Below are positions 30,597-42,220 of a stretch of DNA of 64,000 nucleotides, one piece after another. Made by a program: the position numbers and the translations under genes. The notes below the pieces were generated by a model. That model saw nothing but the letters and a program-made list of their open reading frames with translations. It had not been told where the DNA came from and searched no databases. Each line of letters begins with the position of its first letter. The stretch's first letter is position 1. This DNA comes from Tubulanus polymorphus. Lineage: Eukaryota > Nemertea > Palaeonemertea > Tubulaniformes > Tubulanidae. The stretch covers positions 18,444,001 to 18,508,000 of the forward strand of contig NC_134025.1 of assembly GCF_964204645.1 (NCBI RefSeq), in the 5' to 3' direction.

Positions 30597-33507
30597 GGAA
30601 TCAGAACAACCGCAAATTATCAATATTACAAATAACACTGGTGGTGTTATATATACTACAAGAAGTGTTCTAAGTGTGAAATAGATAAATTAGCTATAAC
30701 AGAATTTAGTAAGCGTAAGATTAGCAAAGATGGTTTTCAATATTGTTGTAAAACTTGCACTAAACTATAAACCAAACAATACCGAGAAGATAATATAGAA
30801 CATTATAATTATAATATGGCAGAATATATGAGAGAAAGATATCAAACAGATCTTAATTTTTAGGCCAGCCGTAGGCTGAGCCTATTACTATACAAATGGA
30901 GCGAATTTAAATGACATGGTTTCCACACAAAAGGCTCTTTTGCTTGCCAAGTGAGGGCATATTCGAACAAATCACGTATTTAAGCGTAATCCATTCTCGG
31001 AATCGTAGCGAGCAGAATTTTGAAATAGGGTCTCATAAAAATGTTTTCTGCATTTTTCACGAAAGTTAAATCGGGAAAATTTCAATTTTTATCAGCCACT
31101 CAGGAAGTTGTGTCTTCCCTGTGATTGGTTTATCTGAAAATATCAGCAGCTGTTCACGTGAATTATCGCGATTTCATAACTGGCGCTTTTGCGCATGACG
31201 TCATGTATCAACACGCGACAATACTTCCGCGTTCGCTACGTGTTCGCTGATTGGCCCATTTACTGGGAAATTCCACAGAAGCCTAATGTGGTTTGTTACA
31301 AGCGCTGTGATTGGCCCGACCCGATTCTGGCATGGCTTTAGCTTAGTGGGTTCGAATCCCTTGACGGGTGAAGATGATGGATCCTATCAATATCTATTGA
31401 AACAAATAAGTTTCCCGGTTGGGCAGCCGCGGATATCTACGGGAAGTGTTCCGGTTCGATATTTCGAGGTTTCTTTGAATTTTGGAGTGATATTGAAATC
31501 CGGTGAATACCAGCGGTAGATTGTGAAAACCCATTGCATGATATTTGTATTACTTAATCAACGAAAAGCGTCGGGGCCGCGCCAGGAGTTTTCGCGATTC
31601 AAGTAGCGCAATAGCCTACTTCTTCGTGTTCGTCCACCTCAATTTTCACTCCGCCGATCTCTGACACGGCTCTGTCCCCGTCGGCGCTGTGATTGCACTT
31701 TCGTACCACCAACATTTTTTATTTCTATATCAGGGAGGTCTGGAGAATAAAAAAGTCAAAATTTGGATATCACATAGGCCTGATTTCATCGAATAAGTCG
31801 ACCATGGTCGTTACGTTTCCGTACTTATTACCACCTAAAACCGTCTGAACAATTTTGTCACAACCAACATTTCGTTTACAGAAATCAGGTGTTCACGTGA
31901 ATCCGCGGTATCGTCTACTGTTTTACTTCCGGGTTTTATTTTAAGATTTAAAATTGTATTTCAAGATCGATTTCTATGAAATCTTTAGTTGATTTGGTGT
32001 TTGGGAGGAATTTTTATTTGCTCTACAGAAAATTCATCCTTGACAATTGCGCAAGGTTCGCGAAAAAAAGGTTTTACCAAATCGGGTGTATGACCTTGAT
32101 ATGCTAATTAGCCATGTGCCCGAATTGCAAATTCAATCAAATTTTATTCTGCCAAAAAATGTTAAATACAATTCGCTTTCCGAGAGTTAATGGTATGCTG
32201 CATGGAACAAAGTTGTTTTGAGATGGGTCTTGAAGCTATTGAGGTTGAGAGATAACCATCTAGATAGTTCGTGAGAGTTCCAAAGTTTTGAAGACGCTTC
32301 AATGTAATGTCTTGATATTTGTTTTATACGTGTATCTACCCTAGACACATCTTCAGGCCAAAAACTGGCCCTCTCAGATTCAAGATGGCCGACTGGCAGC
32401 CATTGTTGTTCGCCAAAATCAGCACTTTTTACACATTTTTGAAGTTTTCGAGGGAAATTTTGAAGACACTTTTATCAATAACCTTGATCATTCGTATATA
32501 TTTGTATCCCCCGAGGGCCCATCGGCATGAGAAAAATTAAGTCGATCGGACTCAAGATGGCCGTACTGTGACCTTTTTTGTTCCCAAAAATGTCAATTTT
32601 GGCCTGAATTCTGAGTACTGTAGCTTTCTAATGGTGCGCCATGTTTCATTGCAATTTGTAATGGGTATTCTTTGGAAAGGGATCTTTTATATCCGAGAGG
32701 GTATTTTTGACCAGGCAATTATGACGCACTTGGCAGCCATCTTGGGGTCATCAGTACTCATTCGTAGGTGGAAAAAAAGTTTTTCCACATCATAATTGAT
32801 ACTTAAGCATATTTTGCTACTATAATCAATTGGAAAGTTGTAGCTCATGACATGTTCTATGATCGAGGTGAGTTTCAAGCTCATTGGTTTTTTTATGGCC
32901 ACCAGGGGGCGTTGAACAATACAATAACTTAGTATTTCTATATTACATTCGTTCCTGCTGTCTGTGTTAACACACGATTTTACTATGTAAATGATATTGA
33001 GCAGGGAGTGTATATTGATAAACATAACCCACAGATTACATCATTTATAAAAAGCAAATCTGACAGGCTGGCCATTGTGCCCCTTGGGGCTCTTGTAGAT
33101 TGAAACAATGCTTAAGATCTAGATTAACACAATTATTCAACAAAGAAACACATTCAGAAACACTATCTAATTTGTTGGGTTGTTCAGATGAATTCTTAAA
33201 ATCGTGGATTATATATCAATTCGATGATAAAATGAATATAGATAATTATGGTGAATACTTTCATATTGATCATACGTTACCAATATCTAAATTTAACATG
33301 AATGATGAATACAATAAAAAACTTATTTGGAATTGGAAGAATTTAAGACCTTTAGAAAAGAAGGAAAACATAATTAAATCTAATAACCTAGATTTACAGT
33401 TATATTTAGAACAGTTAACAAAGGCAAAGAAATTTATTGATCAATGGAACAATGATCCAAATAATGAACAATACGTTGAGGAATTTGATATCAAGGATCC
33501 GAAATGA
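30597..33507 (+). pseudogene. HNH endonuclease split by a 2.2-kb insertion
   Basis: N-terminal part 30597-30861 (MESEQPQIINITNN, zinc ribbon in shifted frames, ending RYQTDLNF) and C-terminal part 33098-33507 (LRSRLTQLFNKETHSE, YFHIDHTLPISKF, NLRPLEKKEN). The join corresponds exactly to one codon position of the intact gene at 5547-6215. The N-terminal part also has its own frameshift near 30650. Confidence 0.8.
30862..33097. mobile_element. Dispersed host repeat inserted in HNH gene
   Basis: Host-type GC; no domain recognised. Part 32230-33060 is an inverted relative of 40200-41515 (AAGATGGCCGACTGGCAGCC and AACAACAATGGCTGCCAGTC) and of 62311-62640. A tRNA B-box-like GGGTTCGAATCCCTTG at about 31350 suggests a SINE-derived part. 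TAG adjoins both insertion edges and may be a short target duplication. Confidence 0.6.
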
Positions 33508-33780
33508 CTTATCTGGACAGTTATAATTACTGCTCCTAATAGATAAACAAAAGTAGTGAGATATCAAATCCTAATTTAAATAAAAAGTATTTAAAAAACA
33601 ATAACTTCAACCAGCTAGTGAATTCTATTATATTTTTAATATTTTCTTTTCAAAAAAGAATACTTTATATCACAAATAAAAAATACTAAAAAAATAACTA
33701 ATACTAAAATGCTTTACCTTTAACTAAGCTAGTATTAATCTAAAGAGATACTGGTATCATTTTATAATACTTATAATAAG
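33508..33780. other. Intergenic AT-rich segment of E2
   Basis: No gene. Inverted equivalent of 5340-5546; the start of the following gene has been lost at about 33780. Confidence 0.55.
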
Positions 33781-34308
33781 GATCCAGTTGTTTCTAATTC
33801 TATTCAAGTTAATAACAATATTGATTATGAATACTATTTATATTGTAAACACCATCTTGAACTATTGATTGCTAGCGGAAAGTGTAGAGAGTTTTTAACT
33901 AAGACTATTACTTTTCAAGAATTAGATGCTATGAAACCAGAAAAAGTAATAAAATATTTTAAGATTTATGAAGAAGCTAGATTAGCTAGAATAAATGATT
34001 CTATTTCAGATGGTATTGTCAAATGTTATTCAAAATTATGTAACCAGTTAATACCAATTAATGATGAAAATAAATTATATAGTGATTTGAAAAATGACTA
34101 CTTAGTTATGACTGAATTACAAAAATGGGTCGGATATGCTTCATTCCAATTAGCATCGGTTATGACATTAATTTCTACTGGTGTCATAACATTTTCGAAC
34201 ATCAAGCCTATGGAATATAAATCAGGTAAGAACGAAACAGATGTACTACAACCAAACGTCGAAACAGAAAATGAATCAGAACAAAAATTAACTAAAATAA
34301 ATGAGTGA
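33781..34308 (+). pseudogene. Conserved unknown protein, start lost
   Basis: Open from about 33781 with the family segments YYLYCKHHLELLIAS, KYFKIYEEARLARINDS and LQKWVGYASFQLASVMTLIS. Compared with 4684-5299, about 40 N-terminal codons are missing. Stop overlaps the next start by 8 nt (ATGAGTGA). Confidence 0.65.
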
Positions 34309-34672
34309 TAGCGTTAAGAAAAAGGCTAGATCTGAAAAACAAATTAAATGGGCAAGAGAATTAGGTAAAAGATCTTCAGAATTAAAAAAAGCTAAGAAAA
34401 AGAAATTAACTGATATAAAAGAATCACAGAATTTATCTGATATTGATTCAAATAATAATCCATCTAATTCTTCTAATGCTGGAAGTAATTATAAATTATA
34501 TATTACAATTGGATTAGTAACAGTTATTATATTATCCGGTGTAATGTATAAATCAAAATTCAAATCTGATGATAAAGATGATTCCACTGACAATAAACCT
34601 ATCATACCAGAAAATAAGTCAAATCATAAAGTCATTGAAACTAAATCCAATAAGGGTAAAAAAATATTTTAA
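34301..34672 (+). CDS. Small basic TM protein, E2 copy
   Basis: 123 aa, intact: MSDSVKKKARSEKQIKWARE, basic ELKKAKKKKL, TM KLYITIGLVTVIILSGVMY, acidic linker and a C-terminal tail longer than in E1 (KVIETKSNKGKKIF). Starts within the stop of the preceding gene. The E1 integrase gene would be expected next but is absent. Confidence 0.65.
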   Translation: MSDSVKKKARSEKQIKWARELGKRSSELKKAKKKKLTDIKESQNLSDIDSNNNPSNSSNAGSNYKLYITIGLVTVIILSGVMYKSKFKSDDKDDSTDNKPIIPENKSNHKVIETKSNKGKKIF

Positions 34673-34706
34673 AGCGTAAGGTTTCAGCGAACTCTAACTC
34701 TTTTTG

Positions 34707-34745
34707 AATTTTAACCTATTTTAATAAAAATTTGATATATAAATG
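34707..34745 (+). promoter_or_regulatory. Class II motif before the unassigned long gene
   Basis: CCTATTTTAATAAAAATTTG then ATATATAAATG. That ATG (34743) opens only three codons before TGA; the long frame starts at 34779, 36 nt later. Confidence 0.4.
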
Positions 34746-34778
34746 TGCTCCTGATTAATTAAAGTTCCCGCGAAAGAC

Positions 34779-36205
34779 ATGAATAATAAATATATAAATT
34801 CAATATTATATTATTTAACTGTTAACAATAATTTAACAGATATTTCAGGAGTAAATATAAATAAGTATTATAAATCTGAAAATAATGAATTAATTGAAAC
34901 ATCAGATATATTATGCGATAATATAATGCTATATAAAATCATGTTAGAAAAAGAATTTATTAAAGAAAATAGAACAAATTTTCTAAATGTTAATCAGAGA
35001 AAGATAACACATTATGAAATTAAAGAATGTTTTAATCAAGGAGATATTATATTGGATAACTTAGCTATAAAAATTACACGTGTTTTAACAATTCATGATG
35101 ATAATTCAAAATCATATATATTAAGTAGAATTAATCAAGAATTAAAATTAACAGATTATATCGCTGTATTTAAAATTTCATTATGCAATCAAAATTTAAA
35201 TGAATTAATACAGAAAATGGATAATATTGAAAAATTATTAAATGAAAAAAATTACAATATATTAGATGTAGATGTGACACAAGATTTTAAAGGATCATTT
35301 AATTCAGATGAAATAAAATCAATGTTCGAAAATAGAAAATATAAAGTTCTAAAAGAATTTCCCAATAGTTGTGTTTCAGCATTACATAAGGATGATAAAA
35401 TAAAGATCTATAATAAAACAGCATGTCAATTCAAATCTCCTGGTGTAAATATAAATTTCGGTTCAAATTTAATGAGTTACATAAATTGCTATCAAGAGAG
35501 GTTAAAAGAATCATTTGAAAAATCAATTGAAACAGGATTGATTAGAATTAAAATAACAAGTATCTCATCTAAAAGAGGATTAAAAGTGATTAAAAAAATA
35601 AAACAATACTTAAAAAAAGAAAATATTTACTATTCACCTACATATTTACAACTTAAATCATTATTTGATGAGGTTCAACAGACTGTATGTATTTTTTGAT
35701 TTGATAGAAAAATGCTTTTATTTCTGTTATTATGGTGATTTATTAGCAAGGAAATTTACAGGATATAAATCTAGGATAAGTAAAAATATTGAAGAGTCCT
35801 CCTTTTTACTTATTTTATCAATGTTTACAATTAAGAATATCCCATGTTTATACCTAACAATTTATCAAAATGATGATAAATCAGAATTCATTATTGAAGC
35901 AAAAAAGTATATTAAAACTGAAGGAGCAACTGTTATATCTTCAACTAATTCAATGTTTACAGTATTGAATAAATTTATATTTAGATTTAAATTGCGTGAA
36001 ACAGGAATTAGTTTTACAACTTTAAAAAAGAGATACAATATAAAATCTAAACCTTTTTATAAATTAGATGCACTATGAGAATATTTCAAAAGATTTGATG
36101 AATGAAAATGATAAATTGAGTAAAAAATTAAAGGAGTCAAATGGAAACAATCACAGAAATAAAAAGAATAAAAAAGTTAATTTAGAAAATGATTTAGAGG
36201 ATTAA
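34779..36205 (+). pseudogene. Unassigned large protein, N-terminal part
   Basis: ATG at 34779 (MNNKYINSILYYLTVNNNLT). The first frame of 306 codons stops at 35699 in a TTTTTT run; the next frame continues from about 35690 to 36078 (CLYLTIYQNDDKSEFIIEAK, then FRFKLRETGISFTTLKKRYN). Then a charged stretch ENISKDLMNENDKLSKKLKE ends at 36205. Notable blocks: LDVDVTQDFKGSFNSDEIKS and KIYNKTACQF. The lone homopolymer shift may be decay or, less likely, slippage. Not assigned to a family; replication or DNA processing is possible but unsupported. Downstream continuation seems to lie inverted at 36236-37256. Confidence 0.5.
35985..36074. repeat. 90-bp perfect inverted duplication, + copy
   Basis: Identical over 90 of 90 bases to the complement of 37167-37256. 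It encodes LRETGISFTTLKKRYNIKSK and neighbours in the unassigned large gene. Confidence 0.9.
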
Positions 36206-36235
36206 AACAGCATCTTTTAATTTCATATATTTTGA

Positions 36236-37256
36236 CTATAAAAATGAGTGAAAATATATTAAACTTATTAAACTATATATATTAAACTTCAATTTTATCA
36301 CCTGATATTCTGTTATATTATTCTTGATCATTTCTTTATCGAAAAATTCATTTGATATGTAAATATTTTCATCATTATGAATTAAAATTAGATGGCGCAA
36401 TTTATTTCTAAAATATCTAGGATTAATGAAATCAATATTATATTCAGAATTATCTTTCAATAGTTCTAAACGCTCGCATTGCTTAATTTTCATATTGTTA
36501 AGTTTCATTTTTCTTAAATAATCAGATTCTTTACGCATATCACATACATTTATAAAATCATTAGAATCTATCTTTAAATATTCAGTATATTTTTTCATCA
36601 ATTCAAAATCCATTTTATCAATTATTTCAAAATGATTGTGTGTTATTTTCTTTACTTGGAAAATAGGTTTTTCTAATTTTGATAAAATAAAGTGTCTATC
36701 AGGGCTATGAACGCCTATTTTTAACTTTTCGATGATTTTTTCTATCGAAGACAATTCAAAATAATTATTATTTAATACGTCTAATTGTAATATTTTTATC
36801 AATAATTCTCTTAAATCAGTAGTAGTTTCATAAAAGCCTTGATCTGTTATAATATAACTGAAATAAAGATCTGTTATACATTTACATTGAGTTGAAAAAC
36901 CTCTAATTTCAAAAATTGTATTATTGTCAATTCCAGATATTTTAGGAGTATAATCATTTAATTTTACTTCAGGAATTATTTCAAGTTTTTTAAATTCTAT
37001 CTCAAATAATTCATTATCAATATCTAATTGTTGCTTTAATTCATTACAAATTTTATTTCTATTTTCATCTATATCTTCTTGTAATTGTTTAAGTTCTTTC
37101 ATTTCTTCTAACTTTTTAAATTCACTTTAAGATAATAATTTTAAATCAAAATCTTCTTCAATATCAAGTGCATCTAATTTATAAAAAGGTTTAGATTTTA
37201 TATTGTATCTCTTTTTTAAAGTTGTAAAACTAATTCCTGTTTCACGCAATTTAAAT
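36236..37256 (-). pseudogene. Unassigned large protein, C-terminal part, inverted
   Basis: Reading leftward from 37256: the same 90 bp, DIEEDFDLKLLS, a stop at about 37127, then a 288-codon frame (37102-36236). It begins with a glutamate/lysine coiled coil (MKELKQLQEDIDENRNK) and has a C-rich block FEIRGFSTQCKCITDLYFSY and HLILIHNDENIYIS. It looks like the direct continuation of the gene at 34779 but on the opposite strand. Breakpoint against the membrane gene is at 37256/37257. Confidence 0.5.
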
Positions 37257-37768
37257 AACATAGAATTTCAGAACGAAGAAATTAAATTATTATTAAAATC
37301 ATATGATTATAATATTAATAGATTAAAAGTTATTTTTAAAGATTTGTTGATAAAACCAAATTCTGAAATAACATTGAAAGATAGAATAAAATTATTATTT
37401 AAAATAGAAGGTATCACAATTCTTTCAATTCTAACAGCTGTAACTATGTTATTTACAACAATTGGTTTAGCAATATCAAATTCATTAAAATCTACGCCTA
37501 CACCCAATAAACCGGATAAACCCCCAAATGATAATAATTCTATACAACATAAAGTTAAAGCTGGATTAAAGAAATAAGCAAAATATTTATGGGAACTATA
37601 TAAAAAATCTGCTGCAGCATAACCCGGAGTTATTGCATCAATTGTTGGTTTTGTTTTAAAGTCTGCTGGAAATATTCTTAACTTTGCTGCTGAACATATA
37701 ATTTATCTTTAATTACAGTTGTAAGTGCATTTATTTATGGGTTAGTTAATATGATAAAAAAATTAATA
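37257..37768 (+). pseudogene. Hydrophobic virion/membrane protein, M copy (broken)
   Basis: Truncated at the left by the rearrangement. Reads FQNEEIKLLLKSYDYNINRL, then a hydrophobic segment ILSILTAVTMLFTTIGLAIS and the TPNKPDKPPNDNN linker; stops at 37577 and about 37620 and a shift disrupt the C-terminal helices. Compare 1-289. Confidence 0.6.
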
Positions 37769-37789
37769 ATTAATTTTTTTCTTAAATAA
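37767..37789 (+). promoter_or_regulatory. Class I start-proximal motif of capsid copy 2
   Basis: AATTAATTTTTTTCTTAAAT then AAATG. Differs by one base from the capsid motif of E1. Confidence 0.55.
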
Positions 37790-39034
37790 ATGAGTGGGCG
37801 TTACATAAATCCTTCTAAGAATTCAAGAATATCTAATGCTATTAAAGCAGAAAGATCTCACCATATTATTACTCATAATCCTTCTAATATTAATCCTGAT
37901 GAAACCTTATATGTTAGAATCCCGAGATTAAATCAAAATACTTTTTATGTTCCAAATAGTATTTATTTGTCAGCTGATATAAATGTAACTGGTAATGATA
38001 ATAATTACGTTGTAGATAATGTTGGGAGATATTTGATTAAAAAATTAACTATGAAGATTGGACCAGAAACAGTTTTCTCATTAGATGATTATAATTTATT
38101 TATGCATTACAGAGATTTATGGTTAACAAAAGAAAATAGAAATAATATGATATTTCAAGGCATCCAATCAGAAAACCAAAATGAATTACGATCTGAAGCT
38201 AATAGCGCAATATTAACTAATGATGTAGATAAATTAATATAAAAAGATTTATGGAAGCAAATATAAAATTCCATTAGATTTTGAATTGATAAATTATAAT
38301 GCGCCTTTATATAAATACGCAATTCAAAAGATATTATATTTGAAATAACATTTGCTCCTGTTAATGAAATTGTATTATCAAGTGTTGTTAAAGATATGGG
38401 TTATAAATTATCAAATATAAGTTTAGAATATGACACAGTAACTGATGTAAATATGTCAAGTATAATTCAAACTCAATACAATCAAGGATTTTCATTATTA
38501 TATGATTATATTGATAAATTTAAAACTGTAACTATTAATGCAAATGATGAAATAATTAATGAGAATATTAACTTCCCAAGAAGATCTATTAAAGGTATAT
38601 TAATATTTTTTTACCATTGCAACATATTCTAATGGTGCAATAAATGTTGATAATTATTATAATCCTGAAATTTCTAAAGTAGAAATTACTATCGAAGGTA
38701 TAGCAAATAAAATATTTTGCCAGGGAATGAGAATGATAGATCAATGGCCAGAAATTAGAAGACATTTTTTGAATGAAAAAATGAAATCATCTGAAGATTG
38801 TAATATTAATCAAATAGATTACCGGTAATAAATATGCATTATGGTTAGATTTAAGAACAACTGAAGATAACTTATTACATGGTTCTGGTAAAAAAACTAC
38901 AGAACACTAAAGATGGAATACAATTATTCATGAAAAAAAAAAAAGGAGACAAAAATTTCAAAATGCACATTTATATTATATCTGACGCGCAATTAAATAT
39001 TGTAGATTCTCATTTATATAGTGTTATGTATTAA
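37790..39034 (+). pseudogene. Major capsid protein, M copy (broken)
   Basis: Same start as the E1 capsid (MSGRYINPSKNSRISNAIKA), open to 38242, then stops and shifts near 38240, 38330, 38620 and 38820 (the latter loses residues around the DYYTGNK segment). The C-terminal end is preserved to TAA at 39034, unlike E1. About 85-90% similar to E1 by eye. Confidence 0.82.
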
Positions 39035-39067
39035 GAATTTTAATTTTAATAAAAAATTCTATAATAA
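39035..39067 (+). promoter_or_regulatory. Class II start-proximal motif
   Basis: AATTTTAATTTTAATAAAAA then ATTCTATAATAAATG. Confidence 0.45.
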
Positions 39068-40184
39068 ATGGAAGGAGGAATATATGAAATACAAAGTCCA
39101 AGTGAAATGATATCAGATATATATGATGTAATACCTTATAATATAGTAAGTATTTTGGAAAATTCTTTAATCAATTCAAATATAGAATAAGTAAAATAGA
39201 TAATAATGTTGAACCTAAAAAAGGAGATAACATTGAATCTAAAATAGAAGATAAGAATATTGAAACTAAAAAAGAAGATAATATTGAAACAAAAAAAGAA
39301 GATGATGTTATACCTTCTACATCGAATAATGATAAGATTGAGCCTGATATCGAAACCAAAAAGACAAATGAAACATATTGTGACGTATGTAAAGAATATA
39401 AAAGTTATAAGAATTGGGCAACTCATCTTAATTCAATCAAGCATAATAAAAATAAGAATATAAATGAATTGAATAATAATAGTGAAATTGATAATGATAA
39501 AACTGAAGAAGAAAATAATAATGATAAATATTGTGAGGAATGTGATAAATATAAAAGTCGTAGTAGTTTTTCAAAACATAAATTAACTCAAATACATTTG
39601 GATAATGTAGAAAGAAGTTATATTACCTAAAGACAAAAGTTAAACATAATAATTCTATTGAACATACAATAAAAGCTATTGATCCAAAACACCTTTATAG
39701 AGTACCATGGGTATTTTTTGATATCGAAAATAATAATCATAGGAAATTATATAGATCAATTTTCATCGATTTTGTAAGAAATAATCCAAATGTAGTATTA
39801 TCAGATGTAAAAACTCGTTGGGCGAATATAGATAAATATCATCAAATTTAAAAGGAGAGATTTTTTGACAGAATTGAAAAAAGTTGCTGCTTATGATAAT
39901 AAAAGTTATAACTTTGATGAAATAATTCAGTATTACAGTTATGAAGATTTTTCACAAGATTTTATAAATAAAATTAAAAATGATGCAAAAATAAATATAA
40001 AAATATAAGTGAAGATCAATTAAATCAATATATCTATTTAAGTTATGAATTGTTTGCTAAAGGTTTGAGGGCTAGCGATAGTTATCATACCAAACAATTA
40101 GGTGAAGTTGAAGGCAATAGAAAATCACAAGAATTAAGAGATGCATGGCACAAATTGTGGTTAGAATTAGAATCAGAAAAGTAA
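39068..40184 (+). pseudogene. Zinc-finger protein downstream of capsid, M copy (broken)
   Basis: MEGGIYEIQSPSEMISDIYD start, stop near 39188. The middle has acidic KKEDNIETKKEDD repeats and two fingers, CDVCKEYKSY...HLNSIKH (39382-39444) and CEECDKYKSR...HKLTQIH (39535-39597). Further pieces (WVFFDIENNNHRKLYRSIF; LYSL-like helix ending LWLELESEK at 40184) lie in other frames and extend the gene beyond the E1 copy. Function unknown. Confidence 0.5.
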
Positions 40185-40189
40185 TTTAA

Positions 40190-41518
40190 ACTAGGGGTCC
40201 AGGGACACCATGCCCATTTGGGAAGTGGTTCCAAATGCTCAACAATCTAACAATTTCAATATTCAACGCCCCCTGGTGACCATATACAAAAATCAATGAC
40301 CTTAAAACTCACCACAATCATAGATCATGTCAGCAGCTACGATTTTGTAATTGATTGTGATAAAATATGCATCGTTACCAATTTAATATGGAAATACTAA
40401 GTTATACTACTATTCAACGCCCCCTGGTGACCATATTCAAAACCCAATGACCTCGAAACTCACCACAATCATAGAACATGTCATGAACTACAACTTTGCA
40501 ATCGATCATGGTAACAAAATATGCCTAGGTATCAATATAATAAGGAAATACTAAGTTATTCTACTATTCAACGCCCCCTGGTGACCATATAATATAACTA
40601 ATGTCCTTAAAACTTGCAATAATCATAGAGGATGTCATGAGCTACAACTTTCCAATTGATTGTCATTAACTACAACTTTGCAATTGATCATGGTAACAAA
40701 ATATGCCTAAGTACCAATTTAATAAGGAAATACTAAGTTATTCTACTATTCAACGCCCCCTGGTGACCATATGATATAACTAATGTCCTTAAAACTTGCA
40801 ACAATCATAGAGGATGTCATGAGCTACAACTTTCCAATTTATTGTGGTTACAAAATATGCATAGGTACGAATATAATAAAGAAATGCTAAGATATTGTAT
40901 TATTCAACGCCCCCTGATGGCCATATACAAAATCCAATGATCTTGAAACTCACCACAATCATAGAACACGTTATAGAACAACTTTCTTATTGATTGTGGT
41001 AGCAAAATACGCTTCAAAACATCCCTTTCCAAAGAAAACCTATCACAAATTGCAATGAGAAATGGCAAACCAGTAGGAAGCTACATGACTCAGAATTCGG
41101 GCCAAAATTAACATTTTTGGGCACTAAAAAGGTCATAGGACGGCCATCTTGAGTCCGATTGACCCAATTTTTGTTATGCTGATGGGCCCTGGGGGATTCA
41201 CATATATCCGAAAGATCAAGGTAATTAATCATAGCGTCTTCAAAATTTCCCTCAATAAGTTCAAAAATGTGTAAAAAGTGCTGATTTTGGCGAACAACAA
41301 TGGCTGCCAGTCGGCCATCTTGATTTTGACAGGGCCAGTTTTTGGGCTAAAGATGTGTCTAGGGTAGATATATGTGTGACCCAAATATCAAGATAATACC
41401 TTGAAGCGTCCTGAAAACTTCCAAAATAAGTGGATTCCGTCTACGGACGGACGGACGGACGACGGACGAAAAGTGAACGCAATAGCCCGCTGGGACTAAA
41501 GTCCCAAGTGGGCTAAAT
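40190..41518. mobile_element. Dispersed host repeat with internal 150-180 bp tandem units
   Basis: Five units sharing ATTCAACGCCCCCTGGTGAC (at 40257, 40411, 40566, 40747, 40901). The right part is an inverted relative of 32230-32800. Ends in (GGAC)n then a CAATAGCCCGCTGGGACTAA tail with AGTCCCAAGTGGGCTAA, a terminal form I associate with mollusc dispersed repeats. Inserted between convergent genes of element M. Confidence 0.7.
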
Positions 41519-42181
41519 ATGAATATAATACCCTCCTATGTCTTCATATCTTTAGTACTTTTAGTAGAGATAAAAACCGATTTATATATTACTGTTTCAA
41601 TAATAATATTTATTCATCTGATAGATTTCACATATTACTGTTTCAATAATGATAAATATCATAGATTTATTATATATAAAAATCATTTTATTTTAAATCA
41701 GTAAAAATCAGTAAAAATAAAATAAAGATGTATTCTTTATGTACTAAAGGTACTAAAGATAATAGATGTATTCTTTATGTACTAAAGGTACTAAAGATAA
41801 TAAAGACATAACAAACACACATAGATTTATAATTTATATTTGATTCAGTAATAAATATCCTAGATTTATTTATCTCGCAGATTTATTATATATATTTGAT
41901 TCAGTAATGATAAATCTATATGTCTTTATATTGTCTTTCGTAGTTTAGTAGTTTTAAAAATAATTTAAATCAGTACGAATATAATAAAGATTTATTCTTT
42001 ATGTACTAAAAGTACTAAAACTACTAAGGAGATAAAGACACAACAAACACACATAGGTTTATCATATATATTACTGTTTCAGTAATAAATATCATAGATT
42101 TATTTATCTCACAGATTCATCATATACATGTTTTTATTTTTTCATCTACTAATAAAATAAAGATTTATTCTTTATGTACTA
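41519..42181. repeat. AT-rich direct repeats, convergent-gene gap of M
   Basis: Repeated phrases TTATTCTTTATGTACTAAAG, GACATAACAAACACACATAG and TAATAAATATCATAGATTTA. No gene. Occupies the position of 2436-2629 in E1 plus most of the lost ATPase gene. Confidence 0.75.
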
Positions 42182-42220
42182 CATATTATGTGGTTCTAAT
42201 ATAAATAAATCTTTATTCAT
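42182..42220 (-). pseudogene. Packaging ATPase, 13-codon N-terminal stub
   Basis: MNKDLFILEPHNM from ATG at 42218-42220, cut at 42182 before the Walker A motif. Overlaps the integrase stop by 8 nt as in E1. Confidence 0.8.

Larger units (their letters stand above)
30157..36205 (-). mobile_element. Polinton-like element E2, inverted partial copy inside LINE
   Basis: P3 forms its terminus; HNH, unknown and TM-protein genes then run rightward on +, the mirror image of the right ends of E1 and M. Integrase and ATPase are missing after 34672 and an unassigned long gene follows. The other terminus of E2 and a second GGTAGG (the likely target hexamer at 30151-30156) are not found; the join to element M near 36205-37257 is rearranged. 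Confidence 0.65.

Noticed and set aside
31330-31375. tRNA gene suggested by GGGTTCGAATCCC
   Set aside because: Only the T-arm is convincing; no acceptor pairing or anticodon arm, so at most a SINE/tRNA relic.
39136-39426. Phe/Ile/Ser-rich 96-codon frame on -
   Set aside because: Shadow of the acidic KKEDN repeats of the zinc-finger gene.
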